Shown in pieces: positions 39,388 to 49,050 of a DNA stretch of 64,000 bases. A model generated the notes under the pieces. It saw nothing but the letters and a program-made list of their open reading frames with translations. It ran no database searches and had not been told where the DNA came from. The stretch spans positions 3,286,001 to 3,350,000 of the forward strand of contig NZ_CP033068.1 in assembly GCF_003668995.1 (NCBI RefSeq), read 5' to 3'. The position numbers and the translations under genes were made by a program. Every line of letters begins with the position of its first letter. The stretch's first letter is position 1. The DNA is from Flavobacterium sp. 140616W15 (GTDB lineage: Bacteria; Bacteroidota; Bacteroidia; Flavobacteriales; Flavobacteriaceae).

Positions 39388-42300
39388 ATGAAACTAAAGT
39401 TCAATGGATTCTTAGTGCTATTCTTAGTACTAGTCGCGCAACTTACTTTTGCGCAAGAAAGAGTTGTTTCAGGGACTATTTCCGACAATGCGGGCATGCC
39501 ATTACCAGGCGTGAGTGTATTGGTCAAAGGAACTAAAACCGGAACACAAACCGATTTTGATGGAAAATATTCTATCAAAGCTTCTTCAAGCCAAGTTTTG
39601 GTATTTAGCTACATTGGGATGAAAACCCAAGAAATAGCTGCAAGTTCTTCAGTAATCAATGTGAAACTGGCCGATGATTCAGTAGAATTAGAAAGCGTTG
39701 TTATTACTACTGCATTAGGGATCAAAAGAGAGAAAAAATCACTTGGATACTCTGCTCAAGATGTAAAAGGTGAAATAATCAGTGAAGGTGGAACAACCAA
39801 TGCTGTTTCTGCTTTATCTGGAAACATTGCGGGTCTTCAAGTTACTGCTCCATCTACAATGGGTGGTTCTACAAGAGTTATCTTAAGAGGTGTTGGATCT
39901 GTTACAGGAGAAAACAAACCACTTATCGTAGTTGATGGAATCCCATTAGACAATGGAAATTACAATGATTCCAACACCACAAGAGGTGCTGGAGGTAGAG
40001 ATTACGGAGATGCTTCTGCGGATATTAACCCAGACGACATTGAATCTGTAACTGTATTAAAAGGTGGACCAGCTGCTGCATTATACGGAAGTAGAGCAGG
40101 TAATGGTGCTATCTTATACACTACTAAATCTGGAAAGAAAAAAGGTGGTAAAAGCGAATTCTCTTTCAACACAGGTCTAACAATGGAGTCTATAAACATC
40201 AGACCAAATTTACAAAGATCATATGGTGGAGGTTCTATGTCAACTTTCAAAACCCAAGTTATTGATGGCAAAACTTACAACCTAGCAGAATATGATGTAG
40301 ATGAAAGTTGGGGACCAAAGTTTGATCCAAACGTAAAATACTTACCTTGGAATGCTTTTGACAAAGAATTTGCAAATGATTACATGAAAGAGAGATCATG
40401 GACAGCTTCAGCAAATGATGTAGATTCATTCTTTAGAGTAGGTACAACTAAAACTAACTCTTTATCATACTTGACATCTACTCAAGATAGTAATTTCAGA
40501 CTTTCTTATAGTAACCAACAGACTGAAGGTATAACACCAAATTCTTCACTTAAGAAAAATACTTTCTCGATTAATGCAAATTCTAAACTTGGAGATAAGT
40601 TTAAAGTTGAAGGAATGATGACTTTTGTACAAACTAAAGGATTCAACAGACCTGAAGTAGGATACGGAGACAATTCAGTGGCTCAAAAATTCTATCAATG
40701 GGGACAAAGACAACTTGATTTCAATGATTTGAAACAATATAAATTAGCAGACGGAAGCCAAAGATCTTGGAATAGAACTGCATGGAATGATGGAACACCA
40801 TTGTACTCTGATAATCCATATTGGATCATGAACGAAAACACTTCTGACGACACAAGAAATCGTTTGTATGGTAATGCTAAACTAACCTACAACATAACTC
40901 CTGATTTGTATTTAGTAGGTAACGTTTACGGAGACATGTATACTTTGAACATTAACGAAAGAGTAGCAGTAGGTTCTCAAGCTACATCAAGTTTCAAATC
41001 AACTACACGTACTTTAAGTGATTTTAACTACGAAGCTCGTATTCATTATGACAAACGTTTTGGCAAATTCAGCATCAGTTCATTTGCTGGGGTTAACAAA
41101 AGAGTATCTGAATACTCATTACTAAGTGGCGAAACCGTAGGTGGACTTAATTTAGCTAACATATACAGCCTTTCAAACAGTGTTGAAAGTGCTCTAGCAA
41201 AAAACTCTGGAACCGATAGCCAAACAAACAGTGTCTATGGTTTTGTTTCTATCGGATATAATGATATGCTATTTTTAGAAGCAACAGACAGAAATGACTG
41301 GTTTAGTACAACATATAAAGATGTTAATTACGCTTCACTTACAGGAAGTTTTGTTTTCTCTGAATTAATGAAAAACTCTTCATGGCTTAACTATGGTAAA
41401 TTAAGAGGAGGTTGGGCTCAAGCAGGAAATGCGACAAGTGCATACAGTTTAAATAACTACGCTGACACATATATCCCTTTCCAAGGAGATCCTAGATACA
41501 GTAATGCTCCTAGATCGAACGACAAATACTTAATACCAGAATTAAAGACTACTAAAGAAATTGGTTTAGAATTAAGCCTATTTAACAGAAGACTTAATAT
41601 AGATGCATCTTACTACGATGTTCTAACAGAAAACTTAATAACTCCAGTACAAGTTTTCGATGGTACTGGTTACTCAAGTTCTAATAAAAATGCTGGGAAA
41701 TTACAAAACAAAGGTTTTGAAACAACTATAACACTTACACCAGTAAGAACTCAAGATTTCTCATGGGACGTTACATGGAACTTTGCTAAAAATGAGAACA
41801 AACTATTAGAATTATCTGGAGACGCACAATCTTTATTATTACAAATTGCACCATTCCGTGCTTCATTGTACGCAATAGTTGGTCAACCATACGGTCAGAT
41901 TTACGGAACAGATTTTACTTATGATGACAAAGGAAACAAAGTCATAGGAGCTAATGGTAGATACGTAGCATCAGGTCAAAAATCACTTGGTTCGACTACT
42001 CCAGACTACAATATGGGTCTTAGAAACTCATTCAAATACAAAAATTTCAGTTTAAGCGCATTATTTGACATGCAAAAAGGTGCAAGCTACTTCTCAACAT
42101 CACATATGTACGGAATGTACTCTGGTATGCTTGAAGAAACTGCAGCAAACGGAGTACGTGAAAACGGGGTAGTTCTAGAAGGTGTATTAGCAGACGGAAC
42201 CCCAAACACAAAATCACTTACTGGTGTTCAATGGGGTAAAACTTATTCTGCTGGTATAGATAAACTTAATGTTTTCAGTTCTGACTACATTAAATTAAGA

Positions 42301-42519
42301 GAAGTTATATTCTCTTACAGTTTCCCAGTAAAATACACAGGTCCTTTCTCAGCAGTTAAGTTATCAGCCTTTGGTAGAAATCTATTTACATGGAACCTAG
42401 ACTGGAAAGGAATGGATCCAGAAATGGCATCATACGGTAGTGGAAACGTTCAAGGAATAGAAGGTGGTTCTTTACCATCAACTAGAACATACGGAATGAA
42501 TCTAGAATTAAAATTCTAA
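39388..42519 (+). CDS. SusC/RagA-family TonB-linked outer-membrane transporter (1)
   Basis: Outer-membrane active importer working with the SusD-like lipoprotein encoded 11 nt downstream. Of 1043 residues, the signal peptide ends LTFAQ, a carboxypeptidase-regulatory-like domain covers about 24-100 (SGTISDNAGMPLPGVSVLVK), the TonB plug about 110-250 (PLIVVDGIPLD, ALYGSRAGNGAILYTTK), then a 22-strand-type barrel ending in Phe (MNLELKF). No STN domain, so no direct sigma/anti-sigma link is expected. The substrate (glycan or peptide) is not evident, as no hydrolase accompanies it. Confidence 0.93.
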   Translation: MKLKFNGFLVLFLVLVAQLTFAQERVVSGTISDNAGMPLPGVSVLVKGTKTGTQTDFDGKYSIKASSSQVLVFSYIGMKTQEIAASSSVINVKLADDSVELESVVITTALGIKREKKSLGYSAQDVKGEIISEGGTTNAVSALSGNIAGLQVTAPSTMGGSTRVILRGVGSVTGENKPLIVVDGIPLDNGNYNDSNTTRGAGGRDYGDASADINPDDIESVTVLKGGPAAALYGSRAGNGAILYTTKSGKKKGGKSEFSFNTGLTMESINIRPNLQRSYGGGSMSTFKTQVIDGKTYNLAEYDVDESWGPKFDPNVKYLPWNAFDKEFANDYMKERSWTASANDVDSFFRVGTTKTNSLSYLTSTQDSNFRLSYSNQQTEGITPNSSLKKNTFSINANSKLGDKFKVEGMMTFVQTKGFNRPEVGYGDNSVAQKFYQWGQRQLDFNDLKQYKLADGSQRSWNRTAWNDGTPLYSDNPYWIMNENTSDDTRNRLYGNAKLTYNITPDLYLVGNVYGDMYTLNINERVAVGSQATSSFKSTTRTLSDFNYEARIHYDKRFGKFSISSFAGVNKRVSEYSLLSGETVGGLNLANIYSLSNSVESALAKNSGTDSQTNSVYGFVSIGYNDMLFLEATDRNDWFSTTYKDVNYASLTGSFVFSELMKNSSWLNYGKLRGGWAQAGNATSAYSLNNYADTYIPFQGDPRYSNAPRSNDKYLIPELKTTKEIGLELSLFNRRLNIDASYYDVLTENLITPVQVFDGTGYSSSNKNAGKLQNKGFETTITLTPVRTQDFSWDVTWNFAKNENKLLELSGDAQSLLLQIAPFRASLYAIVGQPYGQIYGTDFTYDDKGNKVIGANGRYVASGQKSLGSTTPDYNMGLRNSFKYKNFSLSALFDMQKGASYFSTSHMYGMYSGMLEETAANGVRENGVVLEGVLADGTPNTKSLTGVQWGKTYSAGIDKLNVFSSDYIKLREVIFSYSFPVKYTGPFSAVKLSAFGRNLFTWNLDWKGMDPEMASYGSGNVQGIEGGSLPSTRTYGMNLELKF

Positions 42520-42530
42520 AATAAGACAAA

Positions 42531-44120
42531 ATGAAAAAAATATTCATATCATTATTATCAGTTATGGCTTTTGGCCTACTGACAACTACCGTAAGCTGTA
42601 GTGACGGTTTAGAAGAATTAAACCAAGATCCCTACAGACCAGAGATCGTTAAAGTACCTGCTTATGGAATTTTCAATTACGCAAATAAGTCTTTACTAGA
42701 CGAAACAAGAAGCGTTTTCCCATCAGGAAGATTAGCGTTGCCTTGGGTACAATATTCTGCTCAGACAACTTATACTGAAGAAGATAGATTCCAATTCAGA
42801 ATTTCATCAAGAGATGCTTATTTCCAAAATTTGTACTTTGTTGCAAGAGATTACAAAACAATAATCGAAGCAAATACAAATCCTGAAACAGCTCCAAAAA
42901 ACGCAGCTTATGGTAATAATAAAAATCAAATTGCAGCCGCTAGAGTAATGTTAGCTTATACATTTTCAGTATTAGCTGATACTTATGGAGATGTTCCTTA
43001 TTATTCATACGGAAATAATGATCCAGATTTTCAAGCATTACAATTAGATAAAAATATTGAAACACCAAAATTTGCTTCGCAATTAAAAATCTACACAGAT
43101 ATCCTAAAAGAGTTAAAAGAATCTGTTGCGATGTTGGTTATGAGCGAGCCAGTTTTCACAAAAGGAGATTATCTTTTTGGCGGAGACGCTGAGAAACTTA
43201 AAAAATTCGCCAACTCTTTACGTTTACGTATAGCAACAAGAGTAAACGGAGTTGTACCTGGAGCTGCTGCTCATATCACAGAAGCAATAGCATCAGGGGT
43301 AATGGCAAGTAATGATGATAGCGTTGGTTTAACATATGAGAACAACAACGTAAACCCTGCTCCTTTCTACAAAGGATTCTATTTAGAAAACAGATCAGAT
43401 TTTAGAGTTGCAAACACTTTTATTGATTTATTAAAAGGTAAAATTGGGGTTTTTGGAATTGTTGATCCAAGATTACAAAAATACGCAGCACCTATTACTG
43501 CTGGTTTATTAGACATTAGAGATCAAGCCTATGCAGAAACTAACGACTTAACAAAGTACGCAGGTATGCCTTATGGTCTTGCAAATGATGAAGTTTCAAC
43601 ACAGAAAGCTAACACTTCAGTTTTTAGTTATAATGTATTGAAAAAAGATTATACTGAAATCATAATGGAGTACGCAGAAGTAGAATTTTTACTTGCTGAA
43701 AATAATGGATGGAGTGATACTAATTACAAAAATGGTATTAGAGCGTCTATGGAACGTTGGGGTGTAGATGATGCTAAGATTAATACTTACTTAGCTGCTG
43801 TAGCTGCTCCAAGTAAAGAAAATGTATTGACTCAGAAATATCTTGCTTTGTTTATGCAACCAGCAGAAGCTTGGGCTGAATACAGAAGAACAGGTTTTCC
43901 ATCTTCTTTATTAAAACCAGGACAAAAATATCCACTAAATGTTCCTGTGGGTTCAAAGGTTGAATATACTTTTGTTCCATTAGAACCACTAACAGATTTG
44001 CCTACTCGTTTAACATACCCTACTAACTCAGCTACTCTAAATAGTGCAAACTATGCCGAAGCTGCTAAAAACATGGGTGGTGACAAACTAGATTCAAAAT
44101 TAATCTGGGATAAAAACTAG
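42531..44120 (+). CDS. SusD/RagB-family lipoprotein (1), SusD-like_2 type
   Basis: Surface lipoprotein acting as the lid of the SusC channel. Lipobox ending at Cys23 (TTTVSC), then an alpha-helical TPR-like scaffold with ADTYGDVPYYSYG near residues 150-165 and the C-terminal AEYRRTGFPSS. 529 residues. Co-transcribed with the SusC-like gene 11 nt upstream and closed by the hairpin at 44158-44188. Confidence 0.92.
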   Translation: MKKIFISLLSVMAFGLLTTTVSCSDGLEELNQDPYRPEIVKVPAYGIFNYANKSLLDETRSVFPSGRLALPWVQYSAQTTYTEEDRFQFRISSRDAYFQNLYFVARDYKTIIEANTNPETAPKNAAYGNNKNQIAAARVMLAYTFSVLADTYGDVPYYSYGNNDPDFQALQLDKNIETPKFASQLKIYTDILKELKESVAMLVMSEPVFTKGDYLFGGDAEKLKKFANSLRLRIATRVNGVVPGAAAHITEAIASGVMASNDDSVGLTYENNNVNPAPFYKGFYLENRSDFRVANTFIDLLKGKIGVFGIVDPRLQKYAAPITAGLLDIRDQAYAETNDLTKYAGMPYGLANDEVSTQKANTSVFSYNVLKKDYTEIIMEYAEVEFLLAENNGWSDTNYKNGIRASMERWGVDDAKINTYLAAVAAPSKENVLTQKYLALFMQPAEAWAEYRRTGFPSSLLKPGQKYPLNVPVGSKVEYTFVPLEPLTDLPTRLTYPTNSATLNSANYAEAAKNMGGDKLDSKLIWDKN

Positions 44121-44157
44121 TATTATTTTAAGTGTTATTTGACACTATTACAATAAG

Positions 44158-44188
44158 AAACCACCAACGAAAGTTGGTGGTTTTTTTT
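44158..44188 (+). terminator. Terminator after SusD-like gene 1
   Basis: 11-bp stem AAACCACCAAC/GTTGGTGGTTT with a GAAA tetraloop and eight T. Its T run runs straight into the -7 element of rlmB. Confidence 0.85.
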
Positions 44189-44189
44189 A

Positions 44190-44197
44190 TATATTTG
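44190..44197 (+). promoter_or_regulatory. rlmB -7 element, probably leaderless transcript
   Basis: TATATTTG lies only 4 nt before the rlmB ATG at 44202, so transcription would begin at or next to the start codon. The -33 position falls inside the preceding terminator stem and has no clear TTG. Confidence 0.4.
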
Positions 44198-44201
44198 CAT
44201 T

Positions 44202-44936
44202 ATGGAAAAAGAACATCAAATATTTGGGATTAGAGCTATCATAGAAGCAATCCAAGCTGGTAAAGAAGTAGACAAAGTATTCATCCAAAAAGAAATTTCT
44301 GGTGAATTAATGAAAGATTTAATGAAAGTGATGAAACGCGCTAATATTAATTTTTCTTATGTACCTGTTGAAAAACTAAATCGCTTAACTCCAAATAACC
44401 ATCAAGGCGCTGTCGCAACCATATCTCCAATTGGTTTTATCGACATAGAGCATCTAGTAGAATCGACTCTAGAATCTGGGTTAAAACCATTATTCCTGAT
44501 ATTAGATCAAATATCTGATGCTAGAAATTTTGGTGCCATTATTAGAACTGCAGAATGTACTGGAGTAAACGGAATCATTGTTCAAAAAGCGGGTTCTGCT
44601 CCTGTAAATGGAGATACCGTTAAAACATCGGCTGGTGCCGTTTTTAATGTTCCAATATGCAAAGTAGAACACATTAAAGATGCTGTATTTTACCTTCAAG
44701 GATCCGGAATAAAAACCGTTGCCGCAACTGAAAAAACAGATAAAAACATTTACGATTTATCACTAAACGAACCTTTGGCAATTATCATGGGATCTGAAGA
44801 CAGAGGCATTAACCCTTCTGTTCTTAAAATTGTTGATGAAAAAGCAAAATTACCTATGTTTGGTACTATTGGCTCTTTGAATGTTTCTGTTGCTTGTGGC
44901 GCTTTCTTATATGAAGCTGTTAGACAAAGAAGCTAA
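44202..44936 (+). CDS. rlmB: 23S rRNA 2'-O-ribose methyltransferase (RlmB/TrmH family)
   Basis: SPOUT-class methyltransferase. N-terminal substrate-binding domain (EKEHQIFGIRAIIEAIQAGK) and a knotted SpoU domain with motif 1 DQISDARNFGAIIRTAE, motif 2 IIMGSEDRGI and motif 3 IGSLNVSVACGAFLYE. 244 residues, normal. By family it methylates G2251 of 23S rRNA using SAM; a related TrmH-type target cannot be excluded. It stands between two SusCD pairs, with its own terminator at 44983-45027. Confidence 0.9.
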   Translation: MEKEHQIFGIRAIIEAIQAGKEVDKVFIQKEISGELMKDLMKVMKRANINFSYVPVEKLNRLTPNNHQGAVATISPIGFIDIEHLVESTLESGLKPLFLILDQISDARNFGAIIRTAECTGVNGIIVQKAGSAPVNGDTVKTSAGAVFNVPICKVEHIKDAVFYLQGSGIKTVAATEKTDKNIYDLSLNEPLAIIMGSEDRGINPSVLKIVDEKAKLPMFGTIGSLNVSVACGAFLYEAVRQRS

Positions 44937-44982
44937 ATAACATAATCTTAGAAAGTAAATATAGCTTTCTAGTCGTTTAACA

Positions 44983-45027
44983 AAAAACTATACTTGTAAA
45001 ATCAATATTTACGAGTATAGTTTTTTT
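44983..45027 (+). terminator. rlmB terminator
   Basis: Stem AAACTATACTTGTAAA pairs with TTTACGAGTATAGTTT (one G-T wobble), loop of about 7 nt, then a T run. Confidence 0.8.
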
Positions 45028-45912
45028 GCTATACACACAACAGATAATAATTTTTAAAATTAAAACTAGTCAATAATATCTCAAATTAAACACAACCCTG
45101 GCTAGTTTCTTTAGTTTACAAAACGCACAATTCCTAAAAGTTACGTTAAACCCCTTCATCTATTTCTCAAAAAAAGCCAAGCATCAATATCTCAAATAAC
45201 AATAAAAATTTTTCGTAAGAAACTAAGATAGCACTTAATATTGATTACAAGTTTCATCATTTCCTTAAAATAAATATGGTGATAAAAATCTACATAAAGC
45301 GATCCAAACAGATACAAATTTAAGTTCAATATAAGCGCATAAGGAAATTAAGCTAAAAAATAAACAATCCGTAGCAAAGAATAAACCTTCATAAAAAATG
45401 AGATGACTACAAAACAAATTGATGTATCCATATAAAATTCAAAAAAGTAGTGTTAACGAAAAAAGCAAAATAAAAACACTTATAATACATGGATTTGACA
45501 GTGGAAACATAGATTAAAATTTAATATTTCATGACAATCATTTATATTCAACTTAAAACCATAATTTACATAGTTAAAAGAGTGTTTCAACTCAATAATA
45601 CTGTCTATACTCTACCAATTTTAAGAAATTAAAAGCAAAGAACGCAGTGAGCCCCCGTCATACATACAAATTATTCCTATTAAATGAAAAATTGAGCTCA
45701 AAAAAAATCACTTTTTATTCAATCCAAAAAATCATTTTTTTTAATCATAAAAAATAAAGCATTTCATTAAAAAAATGCAAATTTAATAAAAAGCACATAA
45801 AAATTTAACTTTACCTGTTTTAAAAAACAAGTAATAACTTACAATTAATAAATATTTTTAGTAAGAAATATAAACTTATTCCTAGAAAAAAGCTGTTTAT
45901 TGAAATTACCAA
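45028..45912. other. Gene-free AT-rich stretch between rlmB and susC-like gene 2
   Basis: About 885 nt with no ORF over 60 codons, no recognisable remnant in any frame I tried, and no repeat shared with the rest of the window. A short inverted repeat (GCATTT/AAATGC) lies near 45767-45790. Possibly a fully decayed gene or a long regulatory region for the downstream SusCD pair. Confidence 0.5.
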
Positions 45913-45971
45913 TTAGGTAGATTAACAATTTATTGTGAGTTTTGTGATTCTAATTAAAAATATTAAAAAGA
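45913..45971 (+). promoter_or_regulatory. Leader of susC-like gene 2, shared with susC-like gene 1
   Basis: Closely matches 39331-39387 (TTAACAA, GAGTTTTGTGAT, CTAATT, AAATATT blocks in the same order and spacing) and ends at the ATG. Confidence 0.45.
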
Positions 45972-48900
45972 ATGAAATTAAAGTTCAAAGGGATCTTAGT
46001 GCTATTCCTAGCACTAATTGCGCAACTAACTTTTGCACAAGAAAGAGCTGTTTCAGGTACTGTTTCTGACAATACAGGGATGCCATTACCAGGTGTTAGT
46101 GTATTAGTAAAAGGAACAAAAACGGGAACACAAACTGATTTTGATGGAAAATACACTATCAAAGCTTCATCGAATCAGGTATTAATTTTTAGCTACATTG
46201 GAATGAAAACCCAAGAAGTAGCTACAACGTCATCTACAGTTAATGTAAAATTAAAAGATGACTCAGTAGAACTAGAAGGCGTAGTTGTTACAGCTTTAGG
46301 AATTAAAAAAGAAGAGAAAAAACTTGGGTATGCAGTATCTAAAGTTTCTGCGGATGAAATTACTAAATCAGGTGAGCAAAATGTTCTTCAAGCATTAGCT
46401 GGTAAAGCTGCTGGAGTACAAATCATCGGATCTGGTGGAACTCCTGGTGCATCTAGTAAAATTATCATTAGAGGAACAAATACTATTACAGGTACAAGTG
46501 ACCCTCTTATCGTAGTAGATGGTATTCCAATTGATAATTCTACAACTCAAACTAGTGCAGGTGACAACCCTTTTAATGCAAACTTATCAGGAATCAATAA
46601 CTCAAACAGAGCATTAGACATTAATCCTGATGACATCGAAAGTGTTACTATTCTTAAAGGACCTGCTGCAGCTGCTTTATACGGAGCTAGAGCTGGTAAC
46701 GGTGTTATTATTTACACTACTAAGAAAGGTAAAAACGGAAAAGGACTAGGTATTGATTACAATAATTCGTTAGCTATAGACAAAGTAAGTCAATTGCCTG
46801 CAAGACAAAACAAATATGTTCAAGGTAATTATGACAAAGCTGGAGTTCCTCAATATGCATCAAATACTCCACAAAGTTGGGGCCCATCGGCTGCATCATT
46901 AGGTCTTCCTACTTACGACAATCCACGTAATTTCTTTCAAGAAGGTATTACTCAAACTAATAATATTTCGATATACGGAGGAGATGACAAAGCTACCTTT
47001 AGAGCTTCTTATGGTAACGTTACGCAAACAGGGATGATTCCTGAAACAGGATTAAAAAGAAATACTCTTAGACTTTCAGGAGACTTAAAATTAAGCGAAA
47101 AATGGAAAGCGGGTGCTAGTATGCAATACACGCACACAACTACTACTTTAGCCCAAAACGGTAGTAATGCTTCTGGAGTTATGTTAGGTTTAATGCGTTC
47201 TCCTATTAATTATGACTTAAGAAACTACAAGGATGAGTTTGGAAATAACACCAACTATTTCTCTGGATATGACAATCCTTACTTTACTGTAAATGAAAAT
47301 CAAGCAACAAGTGATGTAAATCGTGTTTTGGGTAACATCTACTTAACGTACAATCATGCAAAATGGTTATCATTAACAGCAAAAGGTGGTATTGATACTT
47401 ACTCAGACGCACGTAAACAAATCTATGCTGTTTCATCAAATGGTGATGATTTAGGTGGGATTGGTGAAGTTGCTTACAATAGCATCACAAACAAAGATTA
47501 CTATGGAGATTTAATAGCTTCAGGTTTAATACCATTAAACTCAGAATCGATAAAAATCAACTATACTGCGGGTCTTAACTTACGTTCTAATCAATATTTA
47601 GATATATTTTCAAGAGGTAAAGGTTTATCTGTACCAGGTGTATATAATTTGGGTAACGCAACTCAATTATACGCTTCTAACGTAGAAGAAAACACAATTT
47701 CTAGAGCTCTTTTTGCTCAAGTAGATTTTGACATCAAAGATCAACTTTTCATATCTGGTACAATCCGTAAGGAATGGGCATCTACATATGGTGACAATGT
47801 AAAAAGTGCTGTATTTCCTTCAGGAACGGCTTCTTGGATAGCATCAAATACCTTTGATTGGGGCAATTTCGTAAAATTTAGCTATGGATATGGAGAAGTA
47901 GGTATTGCGCCAGCAGCATATCGTACCAAAAGTTTTTACTCAAAACCATCCATGACTGATGGGTTCACAAATGGTTTAAGTTTTCCTTACAATGGAATAA
48001 ATGGAATGGCTTTAGCTGGTCGTTTATCTAATCCTGATTTAAAACCAGAAAGAGTATTAGGTCACGATTTAGGATTAAGTACTAAATTTTTAAACAATCG
48101 TTTAGCGATAGATGTGAATTTATACTATAAAACATCTAAAGATTTATTAATTGATGTACCATTACCACAGTCATCTGGCTTTGCAGCACAATATAAAAAT
48201 GCGGCTGAATTAGTTAACAAAGGTATTGAAGTAGAGATTGGCTACGATATATTTAAAAAAAGCAATCCATTTCAATGGAATGTTAATTTAAACTGGGCTA
48301 AAAACGAAAATGAAGTAACAGATATATCAGGTGGTTTACCTGAAATATCAATAGAAACTGCTTTTGCATCTATTGGATATTATGCTGTAAAAGGACAACC
48401 ATTAGGAAGTTTTTACGGAACGAAATGGAAACGTGATGAAAATGGGCAAAAAATCATTGGAAGCAATGGATTAGCTGTCGTAGCTGATGAAGTAGGGAAT
48501 TTAGGAAATTCAGCTCCAAAATGGACTGGTGGTATCAGAAATACTTTCTCTTACAAGAGAGTAACTTTGTCTGCTTTATTAGATATTAGACACGGAGGAG
48601 AAGTTTACAATGGTACACTAGCTAGAATGCACAGCATAGGTGTCTCTGAAGCCTCTGCAGATAGAGAAAGAACTTATGTCATAGAAGGTGTTAAAGAAGA
48701 TGGAACTCCGAATGACAAAGCAATAACAGCCCAACAATATTATCAAAAATATCTTGGTGATGGTGGTGGAGCAGCAGAAGAGGCAGTAGAAACTGTAAAC
48801 TGGGTTAGACTTCGTGATGCAACAATTAGCTATGATCTGAATGTAAAACAATTCCCATTCGTAACTGCGGCACAAATATCTCTAACAGGAAGAAACTTGT

Positions 48901-49034
48901 GGATAAATACAAACTACAAAGGAGTAGACCCTGAAACTAGCTTAACTGGTGCTGGATCTAGAATTAATGGATTAGACTATTTCAACAATCCTGGTAGTAA
49001 ATCTTTCATAATGAGTCTACGCGTAAGCTTTTAA
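45972..49034 (+). CDS. SusC/RagA-family TonB-linked outer-membrane transporter (2)
   Basis: 1020-residue outer-membrane importer. Signal peptide ending LTFAQ, carboxypeptidase-regulatory-like domain (about 24-100), plug (SDPLIVVDGIPID, ALYGARAGNGVIIYTTK) and barrel ending in Phe (FIMSLRVSF). The first 100 residues are nearly the same as in the transporter at 39388, but from the plug onward similarity drops to ordinary family level, so the two should import different substrates. Partner SusD-like gene starts 17 nt downstream. Confidence 0.93.
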   Translation: MKLKFKGILVLFLALIAQLTFAQERAVSGTVSDNTGMPLPGVSVLVKGTKTGTQTDFDGKYTIKASSNQVLIFSYIGMKTQEVATTSSTVNVKLKDDSVELEGVVVTALGIKKEEKKLGYAVSKVSADEITKSGEQNVLQALAGKAAGVQIIGSGGTPGASSKIIIRGTNTITGTSDPLIVVDGIPIDNSTTQTSAGDNPFNANLSGINNSNRALDINPDDIESVTILKGPAAAALYGARAGNGVIIYTTKKGKNGKGLGIDYNNSLAIDKVSQLPARQNKYVQGNYDKAGVPQYASNTPQSWGPSAASLGLPTYDNPRNFFQEGITQTNNISIYGGDDKATFRASYGNVTQTGMIPETGLKRNTLRLSGDLKLSEKWKAGASMQYTHTTTTLAQNGSNASGVMLGLMRSPINYDLRNYKDEFGNNTNYFSGYDNPYFTVNENQATSDVNRVLGNIYLTYNHAKWLSLTAKGGIDTYSDARKQIYAVSSNGDDLGGIGEVAYNSITNKDYYGDLIASGLIPLNSESIKINYTAGLNLRSNQYLDIFSRGKGLSVPGVYNLGNATQLYASNVEENTISRALFAQVDFDIKDQLFISGTIRKEWASTYGDNVKSAVFPSGTASWIASNTFDWGNFVKFSYGYGEVGIAPAAYRTKSFYSKPSMTDGFTNGLSFPYNGINGMALAGRLSNPDLKPERVLGHDLGLSTKFLNNRLAIDVNLYYKTSKDLLIDVPLPQSSGFAAQYKNAAELVNKGIEVEIGYDIFKKSNPFQWNVNLNWAKNENEVTDISGGLPEISIETAFASIGYYAVKGQPLGSFYGTKWKRDENGQKIIGSNGLAVVADEVGNLGNSAPKWTGGIRNTFSYKRVTLSALLDIRHGGEVYNGTLARMHSIGVSEASADRERTYVIEGVKEDGTPNDKAITAQQYYQKYLGDGGGAAEEAVETVNWVRLRDATISYDLNVKQFPFVTAAQISLTGRNLWINTNYKGVDPETSLTGAGSRINGLDYFNNPGSKSFIMSLRVSF

Positions 49035-49050
49035 TTAAAAACTAATAAAA

